DNA of 64,000 bases, from NCBI GenBank assembly GCA_947650285.1, contig CANTFL010001327.1, forward strand, positions 341,814-405,813, written 5' to 3'. Each line of letters begins with the position of its first letter. Position 1 is the stretch's first letter. This document shows, piece by piece, positions 23,730 to 36,266 of the stretch. The position numbers and the translations under genes are program-made. Under the pieces are notes generated by a model that was given only the letters and a program-made list of their open reading frames with translations, was not told the origin of the DNA and ran no database searches. This DNA comes from Hyaloperonospora brassicae (lineage: Eukaryota; Oomycota; Peronosporomycetes; Peronosporales; Peronosporaceae).

Positions 23730-26700
23730 GTGCCGTTGTCTGAGGCGCATTGGATGCCGCACTGGATGGATGTTCGGGTCACGCTCCTGGGAGAAACAGT
23801 TCTTGTTGTCACGTTGTATGCACCAAGTGTCAAGACTGAACGGGAGTTAATGTTCGAAAGCCTTCTACTTCTTCTACAGAACTACGACGGACACATGTTC
23901 GTTGGTTGGGACTTCAACTGTACTTTAGAGCCACGACTGGAACGTTCCTATATATCGCCTTCCGGACGTCACGATTCTTGGTCGTTGCTACGGCTTCTCG
24001 GTCGAGCGCAGCTCAGTGATGTTATTGATGGTGACGTGGAGATTGCCGAAGAGGAGAGAGTCGTATCGGCATTTCAGGCGGCGGCTCACACTTATTTGTA
24101 CACGCTGCCGGGCGGTGGTTCGGCAAGTTCACGACTTGATAGGTGGTATGTGAATTCTCGGCATGCTGATTGAGTTTGAGACGTTGCTTTGTCGGTACCT
24201 GGTTCTGCTGACGACCACAATGGCATCGGAATCAGGATCGGCGTACCCTGTCATATGGTTCGTGTCCGAACGCCGAGGCGCGTGTATCCTGTTCCGGGTT
24301 GTGCACATGCGGCCGCGGACAAAGCTATCATTGCGGCCATTGCGCTGGCCCAGCTAAAAGCTCCGGCACTTATTTCTGTTTCGACGTCGGACTTTACCAC
24401 CACCCGGATCTTGGCCGGCTGGTGGGACGACTGGAAGATACGACTTTCTAAAGTTCTTTTGGAGACAAGCAATACCGCGTGTCAAGGTCTGACAAAAAGC
24501 TATAGACAGCGACTGCATCGTCTATATTTCCGATTGATTAATGCTCTCCTGGTGGCGCGTACACCTCATATCTCACCTTCGGGACATCATGAAAGTTGCA
24601 ACCAGACTACCACTCCCGATACTCCGGCGGAACTTTGGCGTACTGTGGCAGAGTGTCGACGTTAATGACAACGGACTAAGATAGAACGTCTTCTCGTTCA
24701 GCACACTTACACGCCTGGAGAGACTTCCCGCGGTTCTTATGCCCGGGTTTCGAATGAGTGTCAAGACAACACAATCGTGTCTCTGGGAGGAAAAAGCGAC
24801 TTCTGGGCCGGACTGATCCCAGGAATTGGCTGATAGAATGACCGGCGGGTGTTAGCGTATTATGACATATTCTTTTGCCTGTCCCTAAGCTACCGCCGCG
24901 TTCCTTTCTAAGGCCACCCTTCCAGAACGGGTTGATTACACTGCTGTGACATCAAAAATTTGTCTTGACGATGTAATTGCGGCTTTAAAGAGGCTCGAAC
25001 GTGGTAAAGCCTCTGAAATGGATGAAATCAACAACACCTTTTACCGAGGTTACGCGGACGCGCTCGGTCTCATTCTCGCGACATTTTACACCAGATGGCT
25101 TACATGCAGCGTGTTCCCGGCGTCGTTTGGTAAAGCGAGCTAAAAGAAATCTCCAACCTCTGCCTTGCCGCTTGATCATCTCCCGATCGCTCTCCTCAAC
25201 AGTGACTACAAGTTATTTACTAAGATTCTTTCGTTTCGGGTGAGGCCATTGCTGTCGCATCTCGTAATACCGGATCAAGTTGGTTTTGTTCCGAAGCGGT
25301 CGATCCATACGGCTCTTGACACTTTTCGGCGGTACGCAAAGCTGCACATTTGACCAGAGATCTACATGGAGCAATTTTTTTACTTCTTGATCGCGCAAAG
25401 GCGTACGACACGTTGCAACGTCCATACCTACTCTCGGCGCTGACATGACTTGGGTTGTCACCCCACTCCGTATCCGTCATGGCGGCATTACACCGCGACA
25501 CTTTGTGCCGTTTTCTCGTCAATGGATATCGCTCGAATCGACGTGCCGTTACTTGTGGAATACGGCAGGGGTGCCCCTTGCGCCACTTCTGTTTATTCTC
25601 GCCCTCGATAGTGTCTATCGGGTGCTATAAGCGCGGGAGGACATTCGAGAGGTACCTATCACATCTAATGGGCGGACAACTGAATCAAGGTCTCGGGATA
25701 TGCCGATGATACTGCTCTCTACCTTCGTGAACGGTCTGCAGTTTCGCCGATTATTTTTACTCTCGATGATTTCGCTCACGTGTCCGGTCTTTGGACAAAT
25801 CGGGCGAAATCAATTGTCAATGAGCTGGACTCGCGCGGATAAGCGCAACCTTTAAGCACCTGTGGTCATAATATGCAGAGCCCCGGTGACACTTGTAGAT
25901 ATCTTGGTATTATGGTGAGACACCAGGTTGCGGTGGCCGATAACTATATAAGTGCATCCGGTCTCTCTGGAGCTGACTTGTCTTATCACGAGAGAAGATT
26001 AACAAGGTGGAACAACGGGCGCAGCTCGCCAGTGATATCACGGTTCCTAAAATCACGTTTTTAGTACGGCACTGTTGGCCCCCTCCCGCCGTGGCTACCA
26101 GGCTTCACAGCTTAATAATTGACTTTTTATGGGGCGTTCGTGATGGCAAGCGGTCCCGGCCATGGGTTCCTTCCGAGACAGCTTCTTTAACAATACAACA
26201 GGGGGATCTAGCGGTGCCTTGTATTCGGACGGAATTGATGACTATGGCAGCAACAGCGTTTTAAAAATGGGCAGCTACTCTTTCATCGAGGGAAATACTA
26301 CTTGGTGATTACTTATGGGGATCGAGCGGGTCAGGTCCGGCTTACATCACGCCTTGCTGGACGGAAGACAATCATCCTCGATATCGAGCGACTCTTACGC
26401 AAACCGGGTTCGACATCGTTGGAATTTCTGCGGCTAGACACTCTAGCCAAAGTGCGATTAGGAAAGTCTGTCGACGTGCCTTCGCGTTTACTGTACGTGC
26501 TGCAGTCGCCTATAATGACGACGGTAGTGTCACACTTGATGTTCCGTGGGTGCTTGATGATCGACTGCGCGCCGGGATGCGTGCTGAAGTTGCGGCGTCG
26601 AGGCGATTCGATCACCGATGGCTTTTCCACGTCACGCTCACGGATATGTCGTGGATGCGATACCGACGGAGTACGGCTTATACATTTAACGGAGTTGACT

Positions 26701-28418
26701 TCGCTATGGGTTTGAATTACCTTGGCGAGGCACGGTCTTGGACGACCCTGCAAACGTACATTGTCTTGTTCTCTCCCACGCGAGACATGGCGACCCAGTC
26801 TATGGCGAAGAAACGACATTTTGGGTCCTTCTGACTCGCCCTTTATTACAACTTCTCGTCTCTGGTCTATCGCGAGCTGGAACCTGGGGCTCTAATTTCG
26901 TATTCAACAAAGTTGCACCAATATCACGCCTGGCTTCTCAATAGTGTTGGTACTTCAAAGTAGCATTTTGATACCGGCATGTTATGTAAGATGCTACCAG
27001 TCTCGTCTATGGCAGCGTGCGATACCGCCGCTTCCTCAGCCAGTGGGACTCCTGTACACTTTGGCACGAATCCGATGCTCACGCGATTTGTCCACCTGTG
27101 GGCCGGTCGTCGCCGGTGGCGGCTACAACGACGGAAACTTAAACAGCTTATCTCCCGGCGGCGCTATATTGAAGAAACAAGACTTCTCGAGAAACGGGTT
27201 GCAAAGGCGTACTTTCACGTGATATCGGAAGGTTCACCATTTATCACGTGGCGAGATATCAGACGAATTCGTGCGTTCTTTCCGACCAACGCTCAGACGA
27301 TATATTGACTGAAGCGTAACAGTTTATCCAATCTGGAATTGGGCAAAGCAAGATCTGTCGTGCCCCGTCCATTGATGTATAAATGCTGATCCAGCTATGG
27401 CAAGCCATATCTTTTGGGCTTGCCATAGCGCGCGCCGACACTGGGAATACCCCCTGGATCGGTGGCGATGGCTTGCTTCTTTCCACGAGGATGAATTGCA
27501 TGTCTGGGTGTTTGGATTGGACCTACTGAGGATTTCGGCCGACGCCTGGGTCGTTGTCAAGCAATCTCTGAACACAGGCGCTATTTTATCTAAATCTCAG
27601 GCTGCGGTATTCCCGGCAGCTCGACAGCTGCGGCGTTTCGTGGTATCGACGACACTTTATGCCATCTGATTCGAGCACCTCCGCCGCATGGAATACCCGT
27701 CTCGATTCCAGGACGTCCACACAGCTAGGTCCAAGTCTATCTTTCGCCGGTCGGTTTAAAGGTTCCGTAGACCAAGCTAACAGCCCGACATGGGTTAGGA
27801 CGGCAACTGTTTGTGCAGGTACGATCGGCCTTGGCTGATACCCTACTCTGCTACGATGAATCTCCTTTGTTGCACGTACGACCTATCGAACAGTGCCCAG
27901 GAGTTTTATACCGCTCCTTTTTCGATGGAGGATCCCGCGGAAATCCAGGTCCAGGCGGAGCTGAATCTGTTATTGTTCGACTCCACGTTCCGACGCACGC
28001 CGCATGAGTTTTGTGGGTAGAGAGTGTGACTTATACCTCTGCCGATACTACTAATAATATCGCTGAATATTGGGGGCTCATCCACGGTCTTCGGTAAGCA
28101 TACGCCAGCGATTATGTACCCTTGCATGTCATTGGGGACAGTGCGCCTGTGATTTTGCATCCCCGAATACGAAACCCTCCACGCCAGCAGCACTTGGTGC
28201 AGTTTTTCACCGAAGCAAGAGCCGTCGCTAATGATATCACTGTCTCCACCTCGGCCCATCATTATCGCACCTACAACACAATGGCGGATCAAATGGCGAC
28301 TATCGCTATGGACACAGGACCTTCGGTTCAAGTGCACGTTCCTTCTAACCCCGGTCTAGTCCAGAAGGCTACGACCTTCCTTAATTTTGAAGTCAATCAT
28401 TGGTTAAAGACCTCTTGA
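23730..28418 (+). pseudogene. LINE2 ORF2: endonuclease-RT-RNase H, broken
   Basis: The endonuclease shows WDFNCTLEPRLERS, SSRLDRWYVNS and DDHNGIGI (an SDH-type histidine). The RT shows HLPIALLNSDYKLFTKILSF, VGFVPKRSIHTALD, DRAKAYDTLQRPYL, GIRQGCPL and YADD at 25699-25710. A zf-RVT-like HIFWACHSARRHW follows at about 27403. The C-terminal RNase H shows FDGGSRGNPGPGGA, a second acidic block near GDSAPVILH, and YNTMADQMA. These are the usual RNase H signatures. The order EN-RT-RNH matches LINE clades carrying their own RNase H. At least eight frame changes or stops break it. Confidence 0.88.
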
Positions 28419-28521
28419 ACCGATCCATACGTCATACAGGGCCCCATACTGACACCGAGGAACATGAGTTTCTCGCGCCAGGAGGTTGCGCGCAGGCTTT
28501 CTGCTGTCCGAGACATAGTGC

Positions 28522-28526
28522 TCCCT
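28522..28526. repeat. Target-site duplication TCCCT (left) of element B
   Basis: TCCCT directly left of the LTR is repeated at 36267-36271 directly right of the other LTR. This marks one insertion event for element B. Confidence 0.92.
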
Positions 28527-28969
28527 TGTGACGGGGCACTGGTGACAACGTACTGGTTGACCAGTACGGAGCTCACTCTCACTGACAATAGTGATATTCA
28601 GTGCCCTGCTATGTGTTGCACCAACACAGAGGAAGGAAAGGAGACTAAGTGAACACTCTAGTCTCCGGTAAAAGTAAAACTGTTATTTAATATGATTAAG
28701 TCCTGTTAATATTATGTCTCTGTTTATCCTGACTTAATTATATTAATCTCATTGAACGTATGATGACGTCTGCTCACCACCCATTGCGCGCGTCTAGCAG
28801 CGATTGGTGGGTTAAGATCATCACGATATCAACCAATGAGAAGACCCTTCGGTCATCTTTAACAATATCATCATGCTCTGTGATATTTCTGAACGAATAT
28901 ACAACGTAATATTCTTTGTTGTCATTTTATCCTTAGTGACAATATCATGTAACGAGCTACTCCGTTACA
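28527..28969 (-). repeat. 3' LTR of element B
   Basis: 443 bp, aligned without gaps to 35824-36266 with 5 mismatches. On the plus strand it starts TGTGACGGGG and ends TCCGTTACA. Confidence 0.95.
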
Positions 28970-28990
28970 TCACCCCAACCCCCGCTCAAC
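28970..28990 (-). other. Polypurine tract of element B
   Basis: Read on the minus strand this is GAGCGGGGGTTGGGGTGA, directly before the 3' LTR. It primes plus-strand DNA synthesis. Confidence 0.8.
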
Positions 28991-29104
28991 TGATAGTCAC
29001 CGTATGACTATCGAAACTTTTGTGGCCACCCATCGGACGCCAATGGGACGGGGAGCACTTGTTGGTCAGATCCATTCATTCTAACTTTATATCGCATAGA
29101 TATC

Positions 29105-30806
29105 ATGTCTATGCGGGGTGATATAAAGACGACAAAGTCTGCTACCGTGGCAGTATCTGCGGTTGACGATTCGTCGTCTGCTGATCGTTCTCTGCCTGCA
29201 GCAAATGTTGCTGCAGGCGCATGTGGTATCACACCTCATGCACACAGTGACCTCGAGCCAGGGTCAGCTACTCTGGCGAGTCAGATGTGTCTGACTCAAA
29301 TAAGCTTTTAGAGGCATCGCGCTCACCCGCGGTGCCTCGCTTATCAAAAGACCTGCCGAACGAACGGACCCGCGACATGCGTCGCAGTCTGTTCGACAGT
29401 GATGATGAATATGGTGATGAGTATGATTACTCATCACCGCGATCAACTCGTGCGCCCTCGCACGAGCGCGTTTACGATGGCGCGAGCCGTCGATATATTG
29501 GAACTCGTGGTACAGGCAAAGATAACACGTCGAAGCGTGATCAGCTGATCCGTGGCGTTTGCTTGAACAGCTCATCCATGGTTCGTCTCACGAGAGAAGT
29601 CAACATTATCGAATTACATCATTCAATGCGAGCGAGATCCACGTATTGGGCTCCAGCGGAAAGAATTTTAGCGCTGATGAAGACTTCTATCTCGATGCTT
29701 TTCTCAAGCATCGATGATACAATGGTAACCAAAAGCGTGACAAGGCGTCGCTTTTGGCTGCATGGAACGCGTTCTTCCAAAATGTTAAAAAGTTTGGACG
29801 AGGAGGATGGCTACAAATACTTGAAGTGGTACGCATCAAGTTTGATGAACGAACACCAACCGGTGCAAGGTACCGGCTGCATCGTTTGTCCAGTGAAGCA
29901 AACGTTATTTGCGTCGCTTGGGGTGATCCATGTGCGGGTTGTGTTGACATCACGCAACGTGCACATATAGATGTTTATACCCCCAATTCGCCCTGGGGAA
30001 GTGCACACATCTCGGCTGAGATGCGGGACGCGATTGAAAGCTTGCAATTTGTCTACAAGCGCCAAAAGAGCGTGTTTACCGATGGCCCCGAGGACCAATA
30101 GGATGAGTCTCGGCGTACTGGTAGACGAGACCATCAACATCAGCCATCAGCTGGAATCGAGGGCTCCAGCTGTCATAAGATGGTATATACGCACGCCAGT
30201 GGACAAGTTACCTTGTCCGCTCTCCATTTTTCACGTGGTGGCTTACGATACGCCCCACGTGGAAGCGTCGACCAACGTGAGAATTCAATAGTGGCTCCGG
30301 TGGTGGTGGAAAGGAAAGGTCCGGCTCAGCTGCCGGGCCTGCATGAGACTTTGGGTAATCATGACCTTTACCTGACCGAGTTAAGTGAGGACGTCGATCA
30401 AAAACACGATCGTCGACACGACTAGTTGTCGACCGTACGATGTCTCCGTACTGATCGGGAGAAAGAACGATCGGATTTCGCGTTCGCTCAGCTTGAGGAC
30501 GAACGCGAGAGGCACTATTTTCGTGACAGGCTAGAGGTGGCTTATCGAGAGTCTGCGTTGCTGAAGGTCCAACTTGAATGTTTGGTCCGTGCTCACAAGA
30601 ATCGGTTGGGGATTCTTGAACTTGCTGGTCATCTCCGCTTTCGGAAGAGGCCTCCTGCTGATAGTGCGGGAGGAGACGACCAACATAAAACTTTGGATTT
30701 GTGCGCATCTTACGTGGCAATTCGATCGTCTAAGCATTGCCTTCGCGGTGCAATACACGAAATGGACCAATATATTTCGGCAGTAGTTTACTACTACCGA
30801 CATTAG
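29105..30806 (+). pseudogene. Antisense coding region of element B
   Basis: This lies on the strand opposite to pol, between the 3' LTR and the integrase C-terminus. Open pieces are 29105-29311, 29287-29970, 29754-30101, 30180-30425 and 30426-30806. The first half is Ser/Asp/Arg-rich (SLFDSDDEYGDEYDYSS). The part from about 29660 to 30101 matches the antisense domain of element A: HR-stop-YNGNQKRD, AWNAFFQNVKKFGRGG, PTGAR, ISAEMRDAIESLQ. The stop replaces the tryptophan seen in A. From 30426 a charged stretch (DFAFAQLEDERERHYF) has coiled-coil character and aligns with A's 15091-14834; it lies opposite the integrase-chromodomain linker. I do not recognise the family. Confidence 0.6.
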
Positions 30807-33480
30807 TGACTACATGTTTAGGTAAGTTTACCGTACACAGCAACATTAGGGCATTAACTTTAAATGAAAGAAAATTTGCTATCCCATTCTTGTCCGCATT
30901 CCGTTTCTGGCGTTCCACCGCATTTGCGACAAAATCCTGAACGAAGCGGACTACCGCCTCTCGAGTGAGCAGGAAGTTCTCGGCTGACTCGTTGTTTTGT
31001 CTATCAGTGCGCTTCGTACGCACTGCTAACAGATTATTCTCTTCTTCAGCGAGGTTGTCCACTTCCTCGCTGGAATAATCGTTGACAATGCTGAATATCC
31101 CAGCATCTTCACCATTGTCTGAAGTAGCAGCAGCGTCATCGCTACTGCTAAGATTAACTTCTTCGATGTCGACATTATCGAAACCGACATTGAACGTATC
31201 GGCATGTGCAATGATACGTGATGAGCAAGATCCAAACGGTATTTGATCGAGCAAGTCCCTACCCTCTTAACCCAGAGTCGCTCTGTATTAGGGCAGGAAT
31301 ACGTGGGTGGCGTAAGCTATTCACGTAGAACGGTGTATGCGTGGTGGACTTTGCACGGAGTTGTTGATGGCGAATTCGACCATCGGCAAGACCTCACTAC
31401 AACTCGAGAACGAGTGGACATATCCTCGAAGGATCTCTTCGAGGACACGGTGTGAACGCTCTGTCTGACCATCTGTTTCAGGATGGTCAGAGGTTGACAT
31501 CTTCAACCGTGTTCCCAAAGTGCGGAACACGGATTGCCAAAACTCCGCCGTGAACCGAGGATCACGGTCGGACACGGGTTCACGGAGTATCCTGTGGAGT
31601 AAAAAAACTGTGACGATGAAGACACGCGCACTACCAGGGCAATGATCGACTCAGGGACCGCAGCAAGATGCACCATCTTGCCGAAACAATCGACAAACAC
31701 AATATAAACATTATTTTTCTGAGTGTCTTTAGGACACACGAAGACAAATTCCATAGAAACGGGCTCCCAACATTCTGCCGGTACCGGCAGAAGTTGTAAC
31801 GGCGCACAGAATGAAGGACTAGGCTTCATCCGGTGGCGGACCTCGCAAGATTAAATGTACTTGCGTACAAACTGAGACTGGCGGGGTTAGTAAAAGTCAC
31901 GACTTACTGTAAGGTAAGTCTTTTCCCTACCACGATGCCCGCCTGAAGGCGCATCGTGACATTCAAACATGATCCGTAAACGCACATCATCATGATCGGG
32001 AACAACCACACGAGGGGTGTCGTCAGCAACTGCTGTGCAATACAGCAGGCCATTGCGAGTTGTGTACCGATCCAAAGAGGAACGGTATACGGCCGGCAAA
32101 TCCGACAAGAATTTCCGGGATCGGTTTCCAAGATGACCCGTCGAACGGAGAAGATTCGTATCTCCTCCGTACGCCTTCCGCACGTCGTCGAGTAAAAGCG
32201 ACGACGGCACGCTGACTGACAGCGCCGCAATAGTGGGCAAGGTCTCACTATTGACTAATGTAGTCGGCTCGGAATCGGGCCGACGTGATAACGCATCAGC
32301 GACAACGTTCAGTCGTCCTGGTTTGTACTTCACGGAGATGTTGTACTCCGCTAATGGAGACAACCACTTTCGCCATTCGTTGCAAGAGGTGGAAACTGTT
32401 GACGGCCGTGCTTAGTGACGTATGGTCCGTATTGAAATGAGCGGTCTATCTCCCAAGAAATAGAGGATAAACTTAGCCGGTGCATATTTCATAACAAGGC
32501 GTTCCTTGTCATGCACTGGGTAATTGCGTTCGGCTAGATGCAGCTGACGCGATTGATAACAGATGGCGCGCTTCGCGCCGTCTGTGCCGTATTTCATCAA
32601 TGCACAGCCGATTGCAAAATCGCTGGCGTCACAGACCACATGAAATGGTTTGACCTGATCTTCAATCACTAAGTTGGGCGATTGCATTAAGCTTTTGTTG
32701 ATACCTTCAAAGGAACGCTGGCACTCAGCGTTTTATGACCACTTGACATTTTTCTTGAGTACACAAGAATGATGTACCGTAATTTCGGCGTAGTTGCGCA
32801 AGAACTTGTGCAAGTACGCCGCTAGCCTAAGGAACTTTCGCAGTCCCTTGACATCGACTGGCACTGGTCAGTCGGTGATCTCCTTGATCTTCTCGGGATC
32901 GGGGCGTACACCATGTTTACCCACGATGCACCCAAGAAGTGGTATTCCGCTAGCCGCGAATATACACTTCTTGAGGTTGGCGTACAACTTATGATTGCGC
33001 ATGAGTTGAAGAACCTGACGAATGTGAGTTCTGTGAACTTCAACGTCTGTCTTCCCGCCCATAGCCCGGATATGGACGAACACATCGTCAAAGTAACTCG
33101 GTGCGATATCCCGCACCGGTCTCAACCGATTTGTTACACATCTGTTGAATGTTGCAGGGGCGTTACTCAGCCCATGTGGCATCACTAGCCACTACCACAG
33201 CATACCGCTGGGGGTGCTCACTGCCGCGTACGGGATGTCCCGTTCACGCATGATAATCTGATAGAATCCATCCATCAGATCCATGGACGAAAAGATGGTA
33301 CTCTTTGACATACCATCTATGATGACGTCCTTTCTTGGTATCGGAGTCTGAGCCGGTACCGTTGCAGCATTCAACTTGTTGAATGCGTGCACTATCTGCC
33401 ACCCTCCTGTGGCCTTTCGCACACAGAAGGTCGGAGAGCTGTGAGGGGATGTTGATTCCCTCACACGGCCCGCCGCTAAG
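30100..33480 (-). pseudogene. Element B RT-RNase H-integrase-chromodomain
   Basis: RT is open at 33464-33192 and 33185-32868. YFDD lies at 33095-33084 and the in-frame TAG at 33194-33192 gives W-stop-W, exactly as in element A. A second stop (ITD-stop) follows, where A reads ITVWPYP. RNase H is at 32687-32412 and 32363-31960 (CDASD, KPGRLNVVADALSRR). Integrase is at 31960-30730, including SDRDPRF, a DGQTERSHRVLEE helix and YIGPFRVLHREGNAY. A long open tail, 30720-30208, leads into the chromodomain near 30208-30100 (VGRRFHVGRIVSHH, then VDGLVYQYAETHP in a shifted frame). The enzyme set is recognisable but not functional. Confidence 0.88.
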
Positions 33481-33690
33481 CGATCGGTAAATAACTTGTC
33501 GATCTATAGTACTTGTTCACGAGGCAGTGGACACTGCTTCATGACACAGTACTTCGAGCCCAGTTCAAGCTTGATCTCGTGTCGAGTTTATATATTCTTA
33601 GGCAACTCGCAGGGTTTATATTCAGGGAGCACATTTTTGATGATCGATCAAAACCTTATACAAAGGATTTGCCCGAAGCGACTTCCAGGA

Positions 33691-34507
33691 TTAAGATACA
33701 TCTCTCTTAATTCGATTCTTCTCATCGATGACACTTTCGTCCATCGATGAGCTGCTGAGAGCCCATTCGTTCTCAGCAAAAATTGTTGCCGACCGAATAT
33801 CGGCTACATACTCATCCTCCGTGACGAGTATGCAGATCTGCTTGACTTTGTCACTACGCAGATCACGCAAGAACCGTTTTGGTTTAACGGTTGGCAACTG
33901 AGTTATCTCCGAAGTTAACTTCGGAGGCACTATCAGTTCACGCGTGTAAGCGCCTACGCTTGATCCGTCATTAACCAAGATATTCACTGTCTTGATTACT
34001 TCCTGGGGAGTCACATCCACAGGATCCAGGAGAGCTTTCTCCCCAATGTAGTGGTCATCTACACTGAGTTCTTGTACAGTCGTACTAACGACCGAACCAC
34101 ATGTGAGGCCATCGCACTCACTCGAAGTACACCCACATGAATTTGGACGTTCGAAGATATTCGTCAGATCGTTATCTGATGAACAAGTGGCAGGCATCGA
34201 TACTGATCGATGCTGCCAGCTCACCTCTGGCTCGTATCTCCTGATCCATGGTAGTCCTAGGATTACCTTAAACTTGTGATCCAGGTAGAGTACGATAAAT
34301 TCATCATCGTACTGTTCATCTTTCAACGTGTAGTATATTCCGACTAAACGTTTCTTCACAGTGATCGATGCGCCTGTCGCAAGGAGCACCGTCATTCTCG
34401 TCGAAAAGGATCCTCCGCTCCACGAAGTTGATACTTCCAGCCTCTTGTGACTGGCGACGAACAAAGTTGTTCGACGCCCCAAAGTCAACTAGGCCGCGAA
34501 GTGACAA
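33691..34507 (-). pseudogene. Element B protease and linker
   Basis: This protease keeps the active-site region as VDFGASNNFVRRQ, in place of the more usual D-[ST]-G or D-C-G-A form; the aspartate is present. Downstream are VLLATGASITV and FKVILGLPWIRR in a shifted frame (34488-33691). The linker to RT carries LRDLRSDKVKQICILVTEDE. Frames are split between 34507 and 34488, and again after 33691. Homologous to A's 10500-11760. Confidence 0.82.
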
Positions 34508-34653
34508 GTCTTATGTCACTTCCAATGTCAAGGTGATGAGGGACACTTCATCACCAGGTGCAGAGACACACAGTATCTGTGTGTCGTTAGAAAGCTTCGT
34601 CAAGAATTGCGCAAATTCTCTCAATGTTGCTGGATCAGTAGGGTGCTCCGCCC

Positions 34654-35559
34654 CTACTGACTTCGACCATTTTTTGATCGTCCGCTTTGCTGTTGCGGCT
34701 TTGCAACATCATCATACCCTCGTCCTCCAGTTCTTCTAAATGGTGGACGGTTACAGCGCTCAGCACCCCGTGGTGCTGAGCGGGGGATACTGCATTCGTA
34801 TGCATAGTGTCCCAGCTTATGACAGCGATGGCATCTCACCATTTGCTTGTCATTCACAGGGCGAGTTTTCTCGCCCTCAACACGACAGAGGTCCATTGGT
34901 TCTGGGCTTACGTCCGCTGATCGTCTTTGTGGACGATAGGGGGTAAGCGTAATGTGAGCCTGTCTTCCACAAAAAAATTCTTGCTCCTCAGCGTAGATTG
35001 CTTCGGAGAGCGTCTTTAGCTCCCCGCGAAACAGGTGGTCCCTTACAGGACCATCTGCAAGACCTTGAATGAATATTGTGACCTTCACAAATTCACTCAC
35101 AGGGTTCACTACCATGCAACTCGCAAGGTAGCGTACATGCTGAGCGTAAGCGTGAACCTTACGCTTTCCCTGTTTGATCTCAAGGAGTCCAAAAAGAGTC
35201 CTGAACTCTGCCCTGGGAGGCTCAAACGTCTCACTGAGCAGGGCCTTAAAGACGTCTAACGTATCGAACACGTTTGGGTCGTGTAACTAGAGATTCAGGG
35301 CCCAATTCCTGGCGTCCCCTGCCAAGTAAGACTGAGCGAATGCGACTTGCAATCGCTCGTTGTCGATGCGACGGGCCTCGATGGCACCGCCGACTTCGAC
35401 GAACCATCTTAACAGGGAGTCTTCCTTGACTCCATGATACTTGGACATCTCTAGCTTTAGAGACTCCTGTCGACGCTCACGTGTCGAACTTGCACAATGA
35501 GACTGATGCTGTTTCAGTTCTTTCGTCCGCTGGTGATCTTGTTGTTGCCACAAGGTCAC
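34654..35559 (-). pseudogene. Element B gag with CCHC knuckle
   Basis: Gag is in two open pieces, 35559-35287 and 35271-34654, separated by a TAG near 35287 and a small gap. The second has FEPPRAEFRTLFGLLEIKQG, then the knuckle CHRCHKLGHYAYEC, followed by a basic tail. The same gag occurs at 1-1160 and 50135-50800. Confidence 0.88.
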
Positions 35560-35805
35560 CTGCGGTCGTTTCTAGTCAAGTTCTCGCTGCAAGAACTTGC
35601 TAATGACGGAATGCTGCTGGTCTCTACCCCTTGTGGATAGCATGGCCCAGATAGCTTCCTCGCCAACGGTCGAACCCATTCGTTCGATCGCACTCTATTC
35701 GACATCGCTCAAATGGGAGTAGCTTTCACGAGCTCCGTGTAATCTGTCGCCTTCGACTTCGTCCTACATGTTCATGTTGGGCGATTCGAGTGTGATCCTT
35801 GGACG

Positions 35806-35823
35806 GACTACAAAGTGCTACCA
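35806..35823 (-). other. Primer-binding site of element B
   Basis: On the minus strand TGGTAGCACTTTGTAGTC follows the 5' LTR directly. TGG is the usual start of a sequence complementary to a tRNA 3' end. Related strings follow the LTRs of D (near 50048) and F (51731). Which tRNA primes is not clear. Confidence 0.7.
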
Positions 35824-36266
35824 GGTGATGGGGCACTGGTGACAACGTACTGGTTGACCAGTACGGAGCTCACTCTCACTGACAATAGTGATATTCAGTG
35901 CCCTGCTATGTGTTGCACCAACACAGAGGAAGGAAAGGAGACTAAGTGAACACTCTAGTCTCCGGTAAAAGTAAAACTGTTATTTAATATGATTAAGTCC
36001 TGTTAATATTATGTCTCTGTTTATCCTGACTTAATTATATTAATCTCATTGAACGTATGATGACGTCTGCTCACCAACCATTGCGCGCGTCTAGCAGCGA
36101 TTGGTGGGTTAAGATCATCACGATATCAACCAATGAGAAGACCCTTCGGTCATCTTTAACAATATCATCATGCTCTGTGATATTTCTGAACGAATATACA
36201 ACGTAATATTCTTTGTTGTCATTTTATCCTTAGTGACAATATCATGTAACGGGCTACCCCGTTACA
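35824..36266 (-). repeat. 5' LTR of element B
   Basis: 443 bp, nearly identical to 28527-28969. Its outer end is CCCCGTTACA on the plus strand; the inner terminal base is changed (GG instead of TG). Confidence 0.95.

Larger units (their letters stand above)
19700..28430 (+). mobile_element. Non-LTR retrotransposon LINE2 with RNase H
   Basis: This second LINE is plus-oriented and different from LINE1. A long ORF1-like region (about 19700-23347) is followed by endonuclease (23730-24330), RT (24946-26264), a C-terminal region with a zf-RVT-like motif (27397-27480) and RNase H (27900-28418). The ends are approximate. Element B sits about 100 bp beyond the RNase H end, so part of the LINE2 3' UTR may continue after 36266. 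Stops and shifts throughout make it inactive. Confidence 0.82.
28527..36266 (-). mobile_element. Ty3/gypsy element B, near-complete recent insertion
   Basis: This is a 7.74-kb chromodomain-type gypsy element in minus orientation with a full set of structural marks: 5' LTR 36266-35824, PBS from 35823, gag 35559-34654, protease 34507-33691, RT to chromodomain 33480-30100, an antisense coding region 29105-30806 (plus strand), polypurine tract, and 3' LTR 28969-28527. The duplication TCCCT flanks it. The LTRs differ at only 5 of 443 positions, which implies a young insertion, yet pol is cut by stops about every 300-600 bp. It probably moved with enzymes supplied by another copy. Confidence 0.93.
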
